Counted from the first letter of the stretch, positions 8,582 to 17,328 are shown. The stretch is DNA of 64,000 nucleotides from Panacibacter ginsenosidivorans (GCF_007971225.1 NZ_CP042435.1:5211501-5275500), one strand, 5' to 3'. Translations and numbers: made by a program. The notes: a model not told the origin generated them from the sequence alone.

Positions 8582-9028
8582 ATGATCAAATTACAAGTTA
8601 TCGGAAACCTTGGTAAAGATTCGGTAGTTAATACCGTTAATGGAAAAACTGTGATCAACTTCAGCGTTGCACACACAGAAAAATACCGCGATGCACAAGG
8701 CACCCAAAAAGAAAGAACCACATGGGTTGAATGTGCTTACTGGACAGACAGAACAGCTGTTGCACCCTATCTGAAAAAAGGAACACAGGTGTATGTAGAA
8801 GGCACGCCTGATGTACGCACTTATCAAACAAATGATGGCCGCCAGGGTGCAGCATTAAGTTTGCGTATTACAAACGTACAGTTGCTGGGCAGCAGGAATA
8901 ATGAAGATGGCAGCGCTTCTGGTAGTAGTTATAATAATACACAGGCATCATCATATAATAGTGCAACGCCTGCACCCGCAGCTTCTACGCCAGATATGGC
9001 TGAAGTTGCCGATGATCTTCCGTTCTAA
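8582..9028 (+). CDS. ssb: Single-stranded DNA-binding protein
   Basis: SSB coats single-stranded DNA during replication, repair and recombination and recruits partners through its C-terminal tip. From MIKLQVIGNLGKDS it is 148 aa. It has an OB fold (residues 1-105: VINFSVAHTEKYRD, TTWVECAYW, YLKKGTQVYVEG), a low-complexity Ser/Asn/Ala linker and the acidic-hydrophobic tip DDLPF. The frame is open to 8492, but those 30 residues are not SSB-like. A TATCTTGC box at about 8547 supports the start at 8582. A terminator follows. Confidence 0.95.
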   Translation: MIKLQVIGNLGKDSVVNTVNGKTVINFSVAHTEKYRDAQGTQKERTTWVECAYWTDRTAVAPYLKKGTQVYVEGTPDVRTYQTNDGRQGAALSLRITNVQLLGSRNNEDGSASGSSYNNTQASSYNSATPAPAASTPDMAEVADDLPF

Positions 9029-9052
9029 TGATTGTATTGTTTTAAATTTTTT

Positions 9053-9081
9053 AAAGAGCAGTTGCATACTGCTCTTTTTTA
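9053..9081 (+). terminator. Intrinsic terminator of ssb
   Basis: AAAGAGCAG...CTGCTCTTT with a short loop and a T-rich tract running to about 9088. Confidence 0.85.
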
Positions 9082-9119
9082 TTTTTTTGACTTAACTGTT
9101 GAATATCTATTTAGCTTTT

Positions 9120-9254
9120 GTTGCGTCGCACTCTTGTACTATAAAATTCGTTTCAGCAATCAGTAATGAGTTTTAGTTTAAATGTAGTTGATTTACTGAA
9201 TGCTAATACCTGATGGCTGACACCTGATGAGAATGTACAAGTGAGTAACACAAC
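9120..9254. repeat. Palindromic intergenic repeat, paired arms (locus 4)
   Basis: The left core at 9120-9139 is type I (GTTGCGTCGCACTCTTGTAC). The right core at 9235-9254 is type II inverted (GTACAAGTGAGTAACACAAC) with the GGCGATGCCAT flank. It lies between co-directional ssb and the Ldh2-family gene. Confidence 0.85.
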
Positions 9255-9312
9255 AGGCGATGCCATAAAAAAACTACAGCTTGCATCATCATCTCTTTCT
9301 TAACTTGCGCAC

Positions 9313-10389
9313 ATGGAAAAAATATTTTCATATTCACAACTTTTAAGTTTTACATACAATATTTTTAAAGCGATCGGTTGTTCCGATATTGATGCAACTA
9401 CTGCTACAAAAGCCTTGCTGGCAGCTGATGTTAGAGGCATCGACAGTCATGGTGTGGCAAGATTAAGTGGTTATGTACGGTTGTGGGAAGCAAAACGTAT
9501 TAATGCAAAACCCGAAATAAAAATTGTGCATGAAACACCTTCAACAGCAGTGGTGGATGGGGATAGTGGTTTGGGTTTAGTGGTTGCACCGTATGCTATG
9601 CAGGTGGCAATTGACAAAGCAAAAAACGCAGGCACAGGATGGGTAAGTGTACGCAACAGCAATCATTTTGGTATTGCAGGATATCATGCAATGATGGCAT
9701 TGGATCATGATATGATCGGCATGGCTATGACCAATGCCAGCGCATTGGTTGCGCCCACATTTAGCATAGAAAAAATGTTGGGCACAAATCCTATAGCAGT
9801 TGCTATACCAGCGAATGAGCAGCCTGCTTTTGTTGCAGACTTTGCTACTACTACTGCGGCTAATGGAAAGCTTGAAATACTGCAACGAAAAAATGCAGAC
9901 ACGCCATTGGGTTGGGTGCAGGACAAAGATGGTAATGCATCAGTAAATGCCAATGAGTTAAAACATGGTGGTGCATTGTTGCCGCTTGGCAGTGACCGGG
10001 AACATGGTTCGCATAAAGGATATGCTCTGGGAAGTATCGTTGATATTTTTTCTGCAGTGTTAAGTGGTGCCAGTTATGGCCCGTGGGCGCCGCCATTTCC
10101 TGCATATATTGCCATGCCTGAAAATCAGCCAGGCAAAGGTTTGGGGCATTTCTTTGGAGCAATGCGGTTAGATGCTTTTCGTCCTGCAGACGAGTTTAAA
10201 CAACATATGGATAACTGGATACAACGATTCAGAAAAGCAAAACCGGCAACAGGCCATGATAAGGTTTTGATACCCGGCGATCCGGAAAGAGAGATGGAAG
10301 CCATTCGCGTAAAAGAAGGAATACCAATTATTGAATCTGTTGTGGCTGATCTGAAAAAAGTGGGTGAGAAGTTTAATATTGCTTTATAA
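9313..10389 (+). CDS. Malate/L-lactate/ureidoglycolate dehydrogenase-family oxidoreductase
   Basis: A cytoplasmic NAD(P)-dependent 2-hydroxyacid dehydrogenase of the Ldh2/YlbC/YiaK family. At 358 aa it is full length. Family signatures are ALLAADVRGIDSHGVARL (catalytic His in the DSHG segment), VDGDSGLGLVVA, VSVRNSNHFGIAGYHAM, MTNASALVAP, LGTNPIAVAIP and HKGYALG. The exact substrate (malate, lactate, a sulfonate or a ureido acid) cannot be set from sequence alone. It is monocistronic and bounded by repeats on both sides. Confidence 0.88.
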   Translation: MEKIFSYSQLLSFTYNIFKAIGCSDIDATTATKALLAADVRGIDSHGVARLSGYVRLWEAKRINAKPEIKIVHETPSTAVVDGDSGLGLVVAPYAMQVAIDKAKNAGTGWVSVRNSNHFGIAGYHAMMALDHDMIGMAMTNASALVAPTFSIEKMLGTNPIAVAIPANEQPAFVADFATTTAANGKLEILQRKNADTPLGWVQDKDGNASVNANELKHGGALLPLGSDREHGSHKGYALGSIVDIFSAVLSGASYGPWAPPFPAYIAMPENQPGKGLGHFFGAMRLDAFRPADEFKQHMDNWIQRFRKAKPATGHDKVLIPGDPEREMEAIRVKEGIPIIESVVADLKKVGEKFNIAL

Positions 10390-10427
10390 GATTTTGTACT
10401 TAGCTGCTGAATCAGGATTGAGCTTTC

Positions 10428-10447
10428 GTTGTGTCACTCACTTGTAC
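10428..10447 (+). repeat. Single repeat arm, left orientation, type II (locus 5)
   Basis: GTTGTGTCACTCACTTGTAC with a left flank ending TTGAGCTTTC. No right partner before murB. It is in the sense orientation between two plus-strand genes. Confidence 0.85.
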
Positions 10448-10485
10448 TTTATAGCTTCATTGAACATTATACATGCTTTTTAAAG

Positions 10486-10493
10486 TAGGTTTG
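10486..10493 (+). promoter_or_regulatory. Candidate murB promoter (-7 TAGGTTTG, -33 TTG)
   Basis: A full TAnnTTTG match with a TTG 26 bp upstream (10460-10462), the expected -33 spacing. It ends five bases before the murB ATG, so a nearly leaderless mRNA is predicted. Confidence 0.65.
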
Positions 10494-10498
10494 CAACT

Positions 10499-11518
10499 AT
10501 GCATATCCAGGAAAATGTTTCGCTAAGATCATACAATACATTCGGAATAAATGTTGCTGCGAAATATTTTGCAGCGTTTACATCTATAGAAGAATTAAAA
10601 GAACTGCTTTCAAACGACAGGCCACAAACGACAAACCACAAACTTATTCTCGGCGGTGGCAGTAATATTCTTTTTACCAAAAATTTTGACGGGTTGGTTT
10701 TAAAAAATGAATTGAAAGGCATTGAACTGGTAAAAGAAGATGCAGATTTTTTTTATGTAAAAGCAAACGCAGGAGAAAACTGGCATCAGTTTGTGTTGTA
10801 TTGCATTGATCATAATTATGCAGGAATTGAAAATTTAAGTCTGATTCCTGGTAATGTCGGGGCTTCGCCCATGCAGAATATTGGTGCGTATGGCGTGGAA
10901 ATAAAAGATGTTTTTTATGAAGTGGAAGCTTATCATGTGTATGATAACGCAATGCAAAAATTTTCTTTGAAAGATTGTGCATTTGGTTACCGCGAAAGTG
11001 TATTCAAAGGAAAATATAAAGACCAGTTTGTGATATTAAATGTTACTTACAAGTTGCGTAAACAACCTTTGTTCAATACTTCTTACGGTGCAATAGAAGA
11101 GGAGTTAAAGAAGATGAATGTAAAAGAACTTTCTATAAAAACTATTTCCCAAGCTGTAATAAATATCCGCAGCAGTAAATTGCCTGATCCAAAAGAGATT
11201 GGCAATGCAGGAAGTTTTTTTAAAAATCCCACAATACCCAATGAAAAATTTCATTCGCTGCAAAATGAATTTCCAAAAATTGTTGGTTATCCATTCGGTA
11301 AAAATGAAACAAAACTTGCAGCAGGTTGGTTAATAGAACAGTGTGGCTGGAAAGGTTTTCGTAAAGGTGATGCCGGCTGTCATGCAAAGCAGGCGCTGGT
11401 TCTGGTCAATTACGGCAATGCGAAAGGTGAGGAGATATATGATCTTTCGACAAAAATTGTAAACAGTGTAAAAGAAAAATTTGGAGTAGAATTAGAAAAG
11501 GAAGTGAATATTATTTAA
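10499..11518 (+). CDS. murB: UDP-N-acetylenolpyruvoylglucosamine reductase
   Basis: MurB is the FAD-dependent, NADPH-using enzyme that reduces UDP-GlcNAc-enolpyruvate to UDP-MurNAc in the cytoplasm. Signatures are SLRSYNTFGI, LILGGGSNILF (FAD phosphate binding), GIENLSLIPGNVGASPMQNIGAYG, CAFGYRESVF, the catalytic segment GNAGSFFKNP and AGWLIEQCGWKG. The 339-aa length fits the E. coli-type class. The segment around residues 38-48 is encoded by an imperfect AC-rich tandem (near 10615-10645) but stays in frame. Confidence 0.95.
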   Translation: MHIQENVSLRSYNTFGINVAAKYFAAFTSIEELKELLSNDRPQTTNHKLILGGGSNILFTKNFDGLVLKNELKGIELVKEDADFFYVKANAGENWHQFVLYCIDHNYAGIENLSLIPGNVGASPMQNIGAYGVEIKDVFYEVEAYHVYDNAMQKFSLKDCAFGYRESVFKGKYKDQFVILNVTYKLRKQPLFNTSYGAIEEELKKMNVKELSIKTISQAVINIRSSKLPDPKEIGNAGSFFKNPTIPNEKFHSLQNEFPKIVGYPFGKNETKLAAGWLIEQCGWKGFRKGDAGCHAKQALVLVNYGNAKGEEIYDLSTKIVNSVKEKFGVELEKEVNII

Positions 11519-11520
11519 AT

Positions 11521-11550
11521 AAAAGTGGCGGTCTTACAACCGCCACTTTT
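11521..11550. terminator. Bidirectional terminator between murB and the AAA+ gene
   Basis: AAAAGTGGCGGT...ACCGCCACTTTT is a perfect stem with a short loop, flanked by A and T runs, between two convergent stop codons. Confidence 0.9.
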
Positions 11551-11553
11551 GTT

Positions 11554-13098
11554 TTATTTATAATCATCTTCATTAAATGTATCATCATCGTCCTCTTCAC
11601 TGCTGAACTGACCAAGATTCATCATGCTGCCAATAAGATCTTTGAACTGTATCTTTCCTTCAATTGTTTTCTTGCTGATGAGTGAATGTGCTGCAAGCCC
11701 ATGTAACACAAACTCCATAAGCAATGCACTTTCCTTTTCATTGGCACGGGGAAAATATTTTTTTACAATGCCATATAAACCATCAACTTTATAAAGTGCC
11801 GCAATTTTATCTGCATCTTTCATGTCAACAAGCATATCTAGATGATTGCCTTTGTCAAACCACTTAGTGATCTCTTTATATGGATCGTCTTCTTTTTGTG
11901 CCTGTGAAGGTTTTCCTGTCGTCTTTCTCTTTTTCAGCGATTCAGGATTTGGAAAATAAGTTATGAACTGTGAACGTATTGCTTTATCAACAAGATTCAA
12001 GGCAACCTGGTATGGGCCTTCCTGTTCGCCTTCATAAACCAATTCTATCTTTCCTGTTATTGATGGTATAATGCCTGACAGATCACTTATCCAAACCTGT
12101 GTTTCCTTCTCTCCATGTATTATTGCACGACGCTCGGCGCTACTTACTGCATTCTCAAATGCAGCAATGGTAAGCCTTGCACTAACACCACTTTTCTTAT
12201 CAACATATTCATTACTGCGTGCTTCAAATGCAACCTGCTCTATCAAACGTTTAACAAGATCACTAACAGTTATTTTTTTCTGCTCTTCATTTATATGCGC
12301 TTCCTGTTCTGTAATGGCAAGGGATGTTTCCAGGTCTTTGGGATAATGCGTTAATATCTGGCTTTGAATGCGATCTTTCAGCGGCGTAACAATACTTCCG
12401 CGATTTGTGTAGTCTTCGGGGTTTGCAGTGAACACAAACATAATATCAAGTGGCATGCGCAATTTAAAACCGCGTATCTGTATATCGCCTTCTTCAAGAA
12501 TGTTGAACAGCGCAACCTGTATACGTGCCTGCAGATCAGGGATCTCATTGATCACAAAGATGCTGCGGTTACTACGTGGGATAATACCGTAATGAATCAC
12601 TAACTCATCAGAAAAACTCAACCGTAGATTTGCAGCTTTTATGGGATCAATATCGCCAATTAAATCAGCAACACTTACATCTGGTGTTGCCAGTTTTTCT
12701 CCGTAACGTTCGCTGCGGTGCAACCAGCTTATCGGTGTATCATCACCATGTTGTGCTATCTGGTCTTTCGCATATTTGCTCAATGGATGAAAAGGATCAT
12801 CATTTATTTCGCTGCCATGAATTACCGGAATGTATTCATCAAGTAATTGGGTCATTTGCCGCGCCATTCTTGTTTTAGCCTGTCCGCGCAAGCCAAGAAA
12901 TAAAATATTATGACGGCTTAATATTGCTCTTTCCGTATCAGGAATTACTGAATCTTCATAACCAATAATGCCCGGAAAAGTATTTTCTTTATTGCGTATT
13001 TTTTCAACAAGGTTTTTGCGCAATTCATCTTTTATGTGTAAAGATTTGTAGCCACTTTTCTTTAACTCGCCTAAGGTTTTTATATCGTGTATTTTCAT
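11554..13098 (-). CDS. MoxR/ChlI-type AAA+ ATPase (magnesium-chelatase subunit-like)
   Basis: A cytoplasmic AAA+ ATPase of 514 aa. Walker A is GLRGQAKT (residues 69-76), Walker B is IFVINEI near 190, and an FVFTANPEDYTNRG sensor segment follows. The middle has DRIQSQILTHYP and a C-terminal helical region, ending in an acidic tail (SSEEDDDDTFNEDDYK). Such proteins usually act with a von Willebrand A partner as ChlI/ChlD-like or MoxR chaperones. No VWA gene is in this window, and no chlorophyll or cobalamin genes, so a true Mg-chelatase role is unlikely. Confidence 0.82.
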   Translation of the reverse strand: MKIHDIKTLGELKKSGYKSLHIKDELRKNLVEKIRNKENTFPGIIGYEDSVIPDTERAILSRHNILFLGLRGQAKTRMARQMTQLLDEYIPVIHGSEINDDPFHPLSKYAKDQIAQHGDDTPISWLHRSERYGEKLATPDVSVADLIGDIDPIKAANLRLSFSDELVIHYGIIPRSNRSIFVINEIPDLQARIQVALFNILEEGDIQIRGFKLRMPLDIMFVFTANPEDYTNRGSIVTPLKDRIQSQILTHYPKDLETSLAITEQEAHINEEQKKITVSDLVKRLIEQVAFEARSNEYVDKKSGVSARLTIAAFENAVSSAERRAIIHGEKETQVWISDLSGIIPSITGKIELVYEGEQEGPYQVALNLVDKAIRSQFITYFPNPESLKKRKTTGKPSQAQKEDDPYKEITKWFDKGNHLDMLVDMKDADKIAALYKVDGLYGIVKKYFPRANEKESALLMEFVLHGLAAHSLISKKTIEGKIQFKDLIGSMMNLGQFSSEEDDDDTFNEDDYK

Positions 13099-13141
13099 AA
13101 TTAATTTTTGTTAGTCAACTCCTGTTCTTTGTGCATCGACT

Positions 13142-13161
13142 GTTGCATCGCACTCTTGTAC
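13142..13161 (+). repeat. Single repeat arm, left orientation (locus 6)
   Basis: GTTGCATCGCACTCTTGTAC, one change from the type I core, between the AAA+ gene start and the ridA stop. The next arm to the right is an inverted one at 13741, so the two bracket ridA. Confidence 0.8.
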
Positions 13162-13253
13162 TTCCTGTTTTCAATGCAACAAATTTACGTGCATGGATGG
13201 TAACAACAATCTTCTTAATGTTTTGTTGCAAATGCACGTTAACCGCAGCTTTT

Positions 13254-13643
13254 TTATCCCTGTATGACAGCATCCACTTCAATTTCAACCATCAGCTCCG
13301 GTCTTACCAATGCTGTAACTTCAACCAATGTTGCTGCTGGTCTTATTTCCTCAAATACTTCACCCTGTGCTCTTGCAACTTCTTCCCAGCGTTTAATATC
13401 TGTTACAAAAGTTCTTACACGCACTACATCGTTTAGCGAACTTCCGGCTTCCTGCAATGCTTTCTCAATTTTTCTATATACAAAAGATGCCTGCACATAA
13501 GGATCATCCTCGCCGATAATATTTCCAAATTCATCAACAGCCGTAGTTCCCGCAACAAAAACATTTTTGCCCACCTTTACCGCACGGCTGTATCCGAATT
13601 TTTTCTCCCAGATGGTTCCTGACGAAATAAGTTGTTTCGACAT
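13254..13643 (-). CDS. RidA/YjgF family protein
   Basis: RidA-family enzymes hydrolyse reactive enamine/imine intermediates released by PLP enzymes. The 129-aa protein has family motifs SGTIWEKKFGYSRAVKVG, VFVAGTTAVDEFGNIIG, the catalytic-region RVRTFVTDI, and PAATLVEVTALVRPELMVEIEVDAV with the conserved Arg and Glu. It belongs to the YjgF-like subgroup with a longer N terminus, so it may not be an orthologue of canonical RidA. It is flanked by a left arm (13142) and a right arm (13741) of the repeat family. Confidence 0.88.
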   Translation of the reverse strand: MSKQLISSGTIWEKKFGYSRAVKVGKNVFVAGTTAVDEFGNIIGEDDPYVQASFVYRKIEKALQEAGSSLNDVVRVRTFVTDIKRWEEVARAQGEVFEEIRPAATLVEVTALVRPELMVEIEVDAVIQG

Positions 13644-13740
13644 AAAATACTTGTTAGATATTACTGAAAAAGAGCATAAAGTTAAGGTACAAATAAGAAA
13701 AATGCTGCTGCGTTAAATCACGATGATTATTTAACAAAGC

Positions 13741-13760
13741 GTACAAGCGTGCGACGCAAC
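13741..13760 (-). repeat. Single repeat arm, right orientation (locus 7)
   Basis: GTACAAGCGTGCGACGCAAC, with an outer flank containing ACCGGCGGGTTCAAAAAAA, the standard outer edge. It lies in the divergent region between ridA and the kinase gene. Confidence 0.85.
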
Positions 13761-13849
13761 AAAAGCTAAATACTTATTCGACCGGCGGGTTCAAAAAAAT
13801 CTTTTTGCTAATGAGCATAACACCTATCTTCAAACTATAAACGTTCTAT

Positions 13850-14695
13850 ATGCCTGTTAAATTAATTGCGGATAGTGGATCTACCAAATGTGAATGGTGC
13901 TTACTTGCTAACGGCAAAAAGAAAAAAATATTTACCACAGGAATGAGCCCTTATTTTCTTTCTGCAGAGCAAATGATTGAACTGCTGCAAAAAGAATTAC
14001 TGAAAAAAATAAAGGACGTAAACATTGATGAAATTTATTATTATGGAACAGGCCTTGGTAATCCTGCAAATGTGGTGCTTTTGAAAAAAGTGCTGAAGAA
14101 AGTTTTTCCTGTTGCAAAAAAAATTGAAGCAAACATTGATCTGCTTGCGGCCGCAAGAGCTGTATGCGGTCATGAAAAAGGTATTGCCTGTATTTTAGGT
14201 ACGGGCTCAAACAGTTGTTATTACAACGGAAAAAAAATAATGAAGAATAGTCCGGGACTTGGTTATGTTCTGGGAGATGAAGGGAGTGGAGCTTATCTTG
14301 GAAAAAAAGTGGTACAACATTTTTTATATAACACATTCGATGAAGACCTGATGATGCGTTTCACTAACGCGTTCAATGTTGGTGCCAATGAAATTCTTGA
14401 GCATGTGTATAAACAACCACAACCCAATCGTTACCTTGCATCATTCGCCATTTTTCTTGCAGAGAATCGTGGACACTATATGATAGAAAATATTATTGAA
14501 GATGGATTGAATGATTTTTTCTTTACACATTTATATAAGTACCGTGAGAGCTGGTTATATCCTATAAGTTTTGTTGGCAGTGTGGCGTATGGATTTAAAG
14601 ATGTGTTGAAGAATCTTTGCGACACCTATGAACTTGAATTAGGAAAAGTGTTAAAGCAGCCCATGGATGGACTTGTTGCATATCACAACGAATAA
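13850..14695 (+). CDS. BadF/BcrA-family amino-sugar kinase (GlcNAc/MurNAc kinase-like)
   Basis: A cytoplasmic ASKHA-fold kinase of 281 aa. The phosphate-1 loop is LIADSGSTKCEWCLL at the N terminus. ACILGTGSNSCYYNG and GLGYVLGDEGSGAYLGKKV are the phosphate-2 and sugar-binding regions of GlcNAc/MurNAc kinases. Its stop codon overlaps the murQ start (TAATG), so the products are translationally coupled. With murQ this suggests phosphorylation of MurNAc (MurK-like, as described in the Tannerella murTKQ operon) and/or GlcNAc during peptidoglycan recycling. No MurT transporter is adjacent. Confidence 0.85.
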   Translation: MPVKLIADSGSTKCEWCLLANGKKKKIFTTGMSPYFLSAEQMIELLQKELLKKIKDVNIDEIYYYGTGLGNPANVVLLKKVLKKVFPVAKKIEANIDLLAAARAVCGHEKGIACILGTGSNSCYYNGKKIMKNSPGLGYVLGDEGSGAYLGKKVVQHFLYNTFDEDLMMRFTNAFNVGANEILEHVYKQPQPNRYLASFAIFLAENRGHYMIENIIEDGLNDFFFTHLYKYRESWLYPISFVGSVAYGFKDVLKNLCDTYELELGKVLKQPMDGLVAYHNE

Positions 14696-15525
14696 TGAAT
14701 AACATGGATGAATTTATAAGAGTTACAGAACAACCATCGCCATATAGGCACCAGGAAAAAATGTCTGTAATGGAAATCATTACAAACATAAATACCGAAG
14801 ATAAAACAGTGCCTTATGCAGTAGAGAAAGCTTTGCCCCAGGTCGAAAAATTAATAACTGCCATAAGCGACAGAATGCTTGCAGGCGGTCGCTTGTTTTA
14901 TATTGGCGCAGGCACCAGTGGACGTTTAGGTATTCTTGATGCAAGTGAATGCCCGCCAACTTATGGTGTGCCAACCGATCTTGTAACGGGTATTATTGCC
15001 GGTGGAAATGTTGCTATTATAAAATCAGTTGAAGATGCGGAAGATGATACCGATCAAGGTTGGAAAGATCTGCTGCTGCATAAAATAAGTAAGAACGATT
15101 TTGTGGTGGGCATTGCTGCAAGCGGTACAACGCCTTATGTTATTGGTGCGCTGAATAATTGCAGGGAACATAATATTGCTACCGGTTGTATTACCTGCAA
15201 TGCGGGTAGTCCGCTTGCTGCAGCGGCGGATCATGCTGTTGAAGTAGTGGTTGGTCCTGAGTTTGTGACAGGAAGCACCCGTATGAAAAGTGGTACCGCA
15301 CAGAAGCTGGTGTTAAATATGATATCTACAACTGTCATGATACAACTGGGCAGGGTAGAAGATAACCGCATGGTAAATATGCAACTCAGCAACGAAAAAC
15401 TTCGCGATCGTGGTGTGCACATGCTGATGCAAAAAATTGGCATCAGTGATTATGCAAAAGCAAAGCAATTACTGGAACAGCATGGCTCTGTAAAGAAGGC
15501 AGCAGCAGCATTTAGTAAACAATAA
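14695..15525 (+). CDS. murQ: N-acetylmuramic acid 6-phosphate etherase
   Basis: MurQ cleaves the lactyl ether of MurNAc-6-phosphate to give GlcNAc-6-phosphate and D-lactate, feeding cell-wall sugar into central metabolism. The SIS domain is clear: GGRLFYIGAGTSGRLGILDASECPPTYG, GNVAIIKSVEDAEDD (with catalytic-region Glu), GIAASGTTPYVIGAL, TGSTRMKSGTAQKLVLNMIST and NEKLRDRGVHML. The 276-aa length is slightly short for the family. The start at 14695 overlaps the kinase stop; an in-frame ATG nine bases later (14704) is also possible. Confidence 0.95.
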   Translation: MNNMDEFIRVTEQPSPYRHQEKMSVMEIITNINTEDKTVPYAVEKALPQVEKLITAISDRMLAGGRLFYIGAGTSGRLGILDASECPPTYGVPTDLVTGIIAGGNVAIIKSVEDAEDDTDQGWKDLLLHKISKNDFVVGIAASGTTPYVIGALNNCREHNIATGCITCNAGSPLAAAADHAVEVVVGPEFVTGSTRMKSGTAQKLVLNMISTTVMIQLGRVEDNRMVNMQLSNEKLRDRGVHMLMQKIGISDYAKAKQLLEQHGSVKKAAAAFSKQ

Positions 15526-15562
15526 TTTTTGTGAACTTAGCTTTTGTACATGCGGCATCTTC

Positions 15563-15582
15563 GTTGCGTCGCACACTTGTAC
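15563..15582 (+). repeat. Single repeat arm, left orientation (locus 8)
   Basis: An exact GTTGCGTCGCACACTTGTAC core between co-directional murQ and the thioesterase gene, in sense orientation. Confidence 0.85.
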
Positions 15583-15610
15583 TGCATAACTTTTTTGAAC
15601 ATTATGATCT

Positions 15611-16012
15611 ATGGAACTAAAGAACAGTAAATTTTCCACTATAATAAAGGTTGAACAGCAACATCTCGACGATGTTAATCATGTAAATAACGTGATCTAT
15701 GTACAATGGATGCAGGACATTGCTTCTATGCACTGGAATGCATATGCATCAGACAAATTAAAAGATGAAGTATTATGGATGATTAAACGCCACGAAATAG
15801 ATTATTACAACCAGGCATTTTTACATGATGAATTATTAATGACCACCTGGACCGGGGAGTACAGTAATGTTACCTGGAAAAGACATTATGAGATCATCCG
15901 TCCTGCTGATAATAAAAAGATTATTGTAGCCGCAAGTGTTTGGATTCCTTTAGACAGAAAAACACAACGACCCCGCAGAATTGATAGTGAACTCATCAAT
16001 ATGTTTGCCTAA
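15611..16012 (+). CDS. Acyl-CoA thioesterase-like hot-dog protein
   Basis: A 133-aa single hot-dog domain of the YbgC/FadM/4-hydroxybenzoyl-CoA thioesterase type. Motifs are the HLDDVNHVNNVIYVQWMQD segment (Asn/Asp-His of the active-site helix), RHEIDYYNQAFLHDELL and WTGEYSNVTWKRHYEI. The acyl-CoA substrate is unknown. Its TAA stop overlaps the TAG stop of the convergent DinB gene by two bases. Confidence 0.85.
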   Translation: MELKNSKFSTIIKVEQQHLDDVNHVNNVIYVQWMQDIASMHWNAYASDKLKDEVLWMIKRHEIDYYNQAFLHDELLMTTWTGEYSNVTWKRHYEIIRPADNKKIIVAASVWIPLDRKTQRPRRIDSELINMFA

Positions 16013-16617
16013 GCTACTAACAAAGACCGATCATTTTTATTTATTGTTGCTGTCGAAATTGCCCGCTCAGCCTGCTTTACATGTCTCAGGTTGTGCGCTA
16101 TTAAAAACATAAAAACATCTCCCAGTTTTAGTTTGATAAACTTAGCAATAGATATAGGAATTCTTATCGTATTAAGATCAATATTTTTTGCTTCTTCCAA
16201 TAACAATAATAATTTTTCCTGCTGATCTATAAATTTTGCAATGGTGCAATCAGTATCTCCTTCATTATTGGTTGTATAATTTTTAGGCGCTTTCATTTTT
16301 TTAGAAGGAACACCGTTTTCATTTGGCATCATAAGGTTGGTAAAATAATTGCCCAGCCAGCCAGGTTTAAAAGTTGATATGGATGTTTTGTTTTGCTGCC
16401 TGACTTCACTGATCGCTTTTTCAATTGCTGGTAAATAATAATCTCCATATGCATTTAAATGACCAAGACATTGCATGGCGCTCCATGCATCTGGTGCAGG
16501 CGGCTGTTTAAAAATTGCCGGGCTTATCATTTGCCATTGCTGAACAGCTAAATTCAGTATATTTTCTGTTTGCTGGTGTAGTTGCTGTAATAATTGCGCA
16601 GAATTGTGTGTTTTCAT
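16009..16617 (-). CDS. DinB-family (YfiT-like) protein
   Basis: A 202-aa four-helix-bundle protein of the DinB superfamily, often metal-binding and sometimes a thiol transferase. Family-like segments are APDAWSAMQCLGHLNAYGDYYLPAIEKAI near the N terminus and KLGDVFMFLIAHNLRHVKQAERA near the C terminus. Candidate metal ligands are His53 in LGHLNAY and the two His of AHNLRH. The function is not known. It is convergent with, and overlaps the stop codon of, the thioesterase gene. Confidence 0.8.
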   Translation of the reverse strand: MKTHNSAQLLQQLHQQTENILNLAVQQWQMISPAIFKQPPAPDAWSAMQCLGHLNAYGDYYLPAIEKAISEVRQQNKTSISTFKPGWLGNYFTNLMMPNENGVPSKKMKAPKNYTTNNEGDTDCTIAKFIDQQEKLLLLLEEAKNIDLNTIRIPISIAKFIKLKLGDVFMFLIAHNLRHVKQAERAISTATINKNDRSLLVA

Positions 16618-16737
16618 GTTTGTTTATTTAGTAACACAAAGCTGTACGTATAACAGCAATAAAATCTTGGTATAAACCAAGATTTTATTTTCGGCAAACC
16701 TGATCGGTGTTCAAGACCTGACAGTTCTAACTATATT

Positions 16738-17328
16738 TTAAAGCCTTACAGTTCCAAGTAGTTTACTGAAAGTTGTTGCATCAATACCTAGATAAGATGC
16801 AAGGTATTTATGTGGAATTAAGTGTAAAACATGTGGGCTTCTTTTAAGTAATGCTTTGAACTTTTCTTCTGCAGAAAAGCATTGAATTTCTATCTGTCTC
16901 TCCAGCACACCAGCAAAAGTGTGGCTTATTGCTTTAAAAATGCAGGTTTGAAAATTATGATGGCGCAAGAGCAATTCGTTTAATTGTTTGTATTCAGTAC
17001 GTATAAAACTACTGGTAGTAAGTGTTTCAAGAAAAAACTTTGAAGGTGTTTGTGTAAGAAAAGAATCTGCAATGCCGGAAAATGAAAAAGGGTAAGTAAA
17101 AACAATGGTTGCTTCGCGTCCATCATCGTGTAAAAAAAAGCCGCGTTGCACGCCATCGAGTACAAAGTAGAGGTATCGTTCTGTTTCACCGGTTTTTGTT
17201 AGTATTGTTTTGCGCTTTGCTTCATATGGCTGCCAGATAAGCGCAAAATCATCCCATTCGTTCTCAGATAATGGGTGTATGGCAAACATTATCTTTTTTA
17301 ATTGTTCAAGTGCAGATAAAAAGTCCAT
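16738..17328 (-). CDS. Crp/Fnr-family transcriptional regulator
   Basis: A 196-aa regulator with an N-terminal cyclic-nucleotide-binding-type jelly roll (KTGETERYLYFVLDGVQRGFFLHDDGREATIVFTYPFSF) and a C-terminal winged helix (PHKYLASYLGIDATTFSKLLG). No Fe-S cysteine cluster of the FNR type is seen. The start MDFLSALEQLKK at 17328 is chosen; the same frame is open to 17532, but that stretch translates the repeat at locus 9. The target genes are unknown. Confidence 0.85.
   Translation of the reverse strand: MDFLSALEQLKKIMFAIHPLSENEWDDFALIWQPYEAKRKTILTKTGETERYLYFVLDGVQRGFFLHDDGREATIVFTYPFSFSGIADSFLTQTPSKFFLETLTTSSFIRTEYKQLNELLLRHHNFQTCIFKAISHTFAGVLERQIEIQCFSAEEKFKALLKRSPHVLHLIPHKYLASYLGIDATTFSKLLGTVRL

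Noticed and set aside
10615-10645. AC-rich imperfect tandem inside murB
   Set aside because: It stays in frame and encodes a normal-length linker before LGGGSN; no sign of damage.
11554-13098. True magnesium chelatase for chlorophyll or cobalt chelatase
   Set aside because: No ChlD/VWA, ChlH or tetrapyrrole genes nearby; MoxR-type AAA+ ATPases share the same domain.
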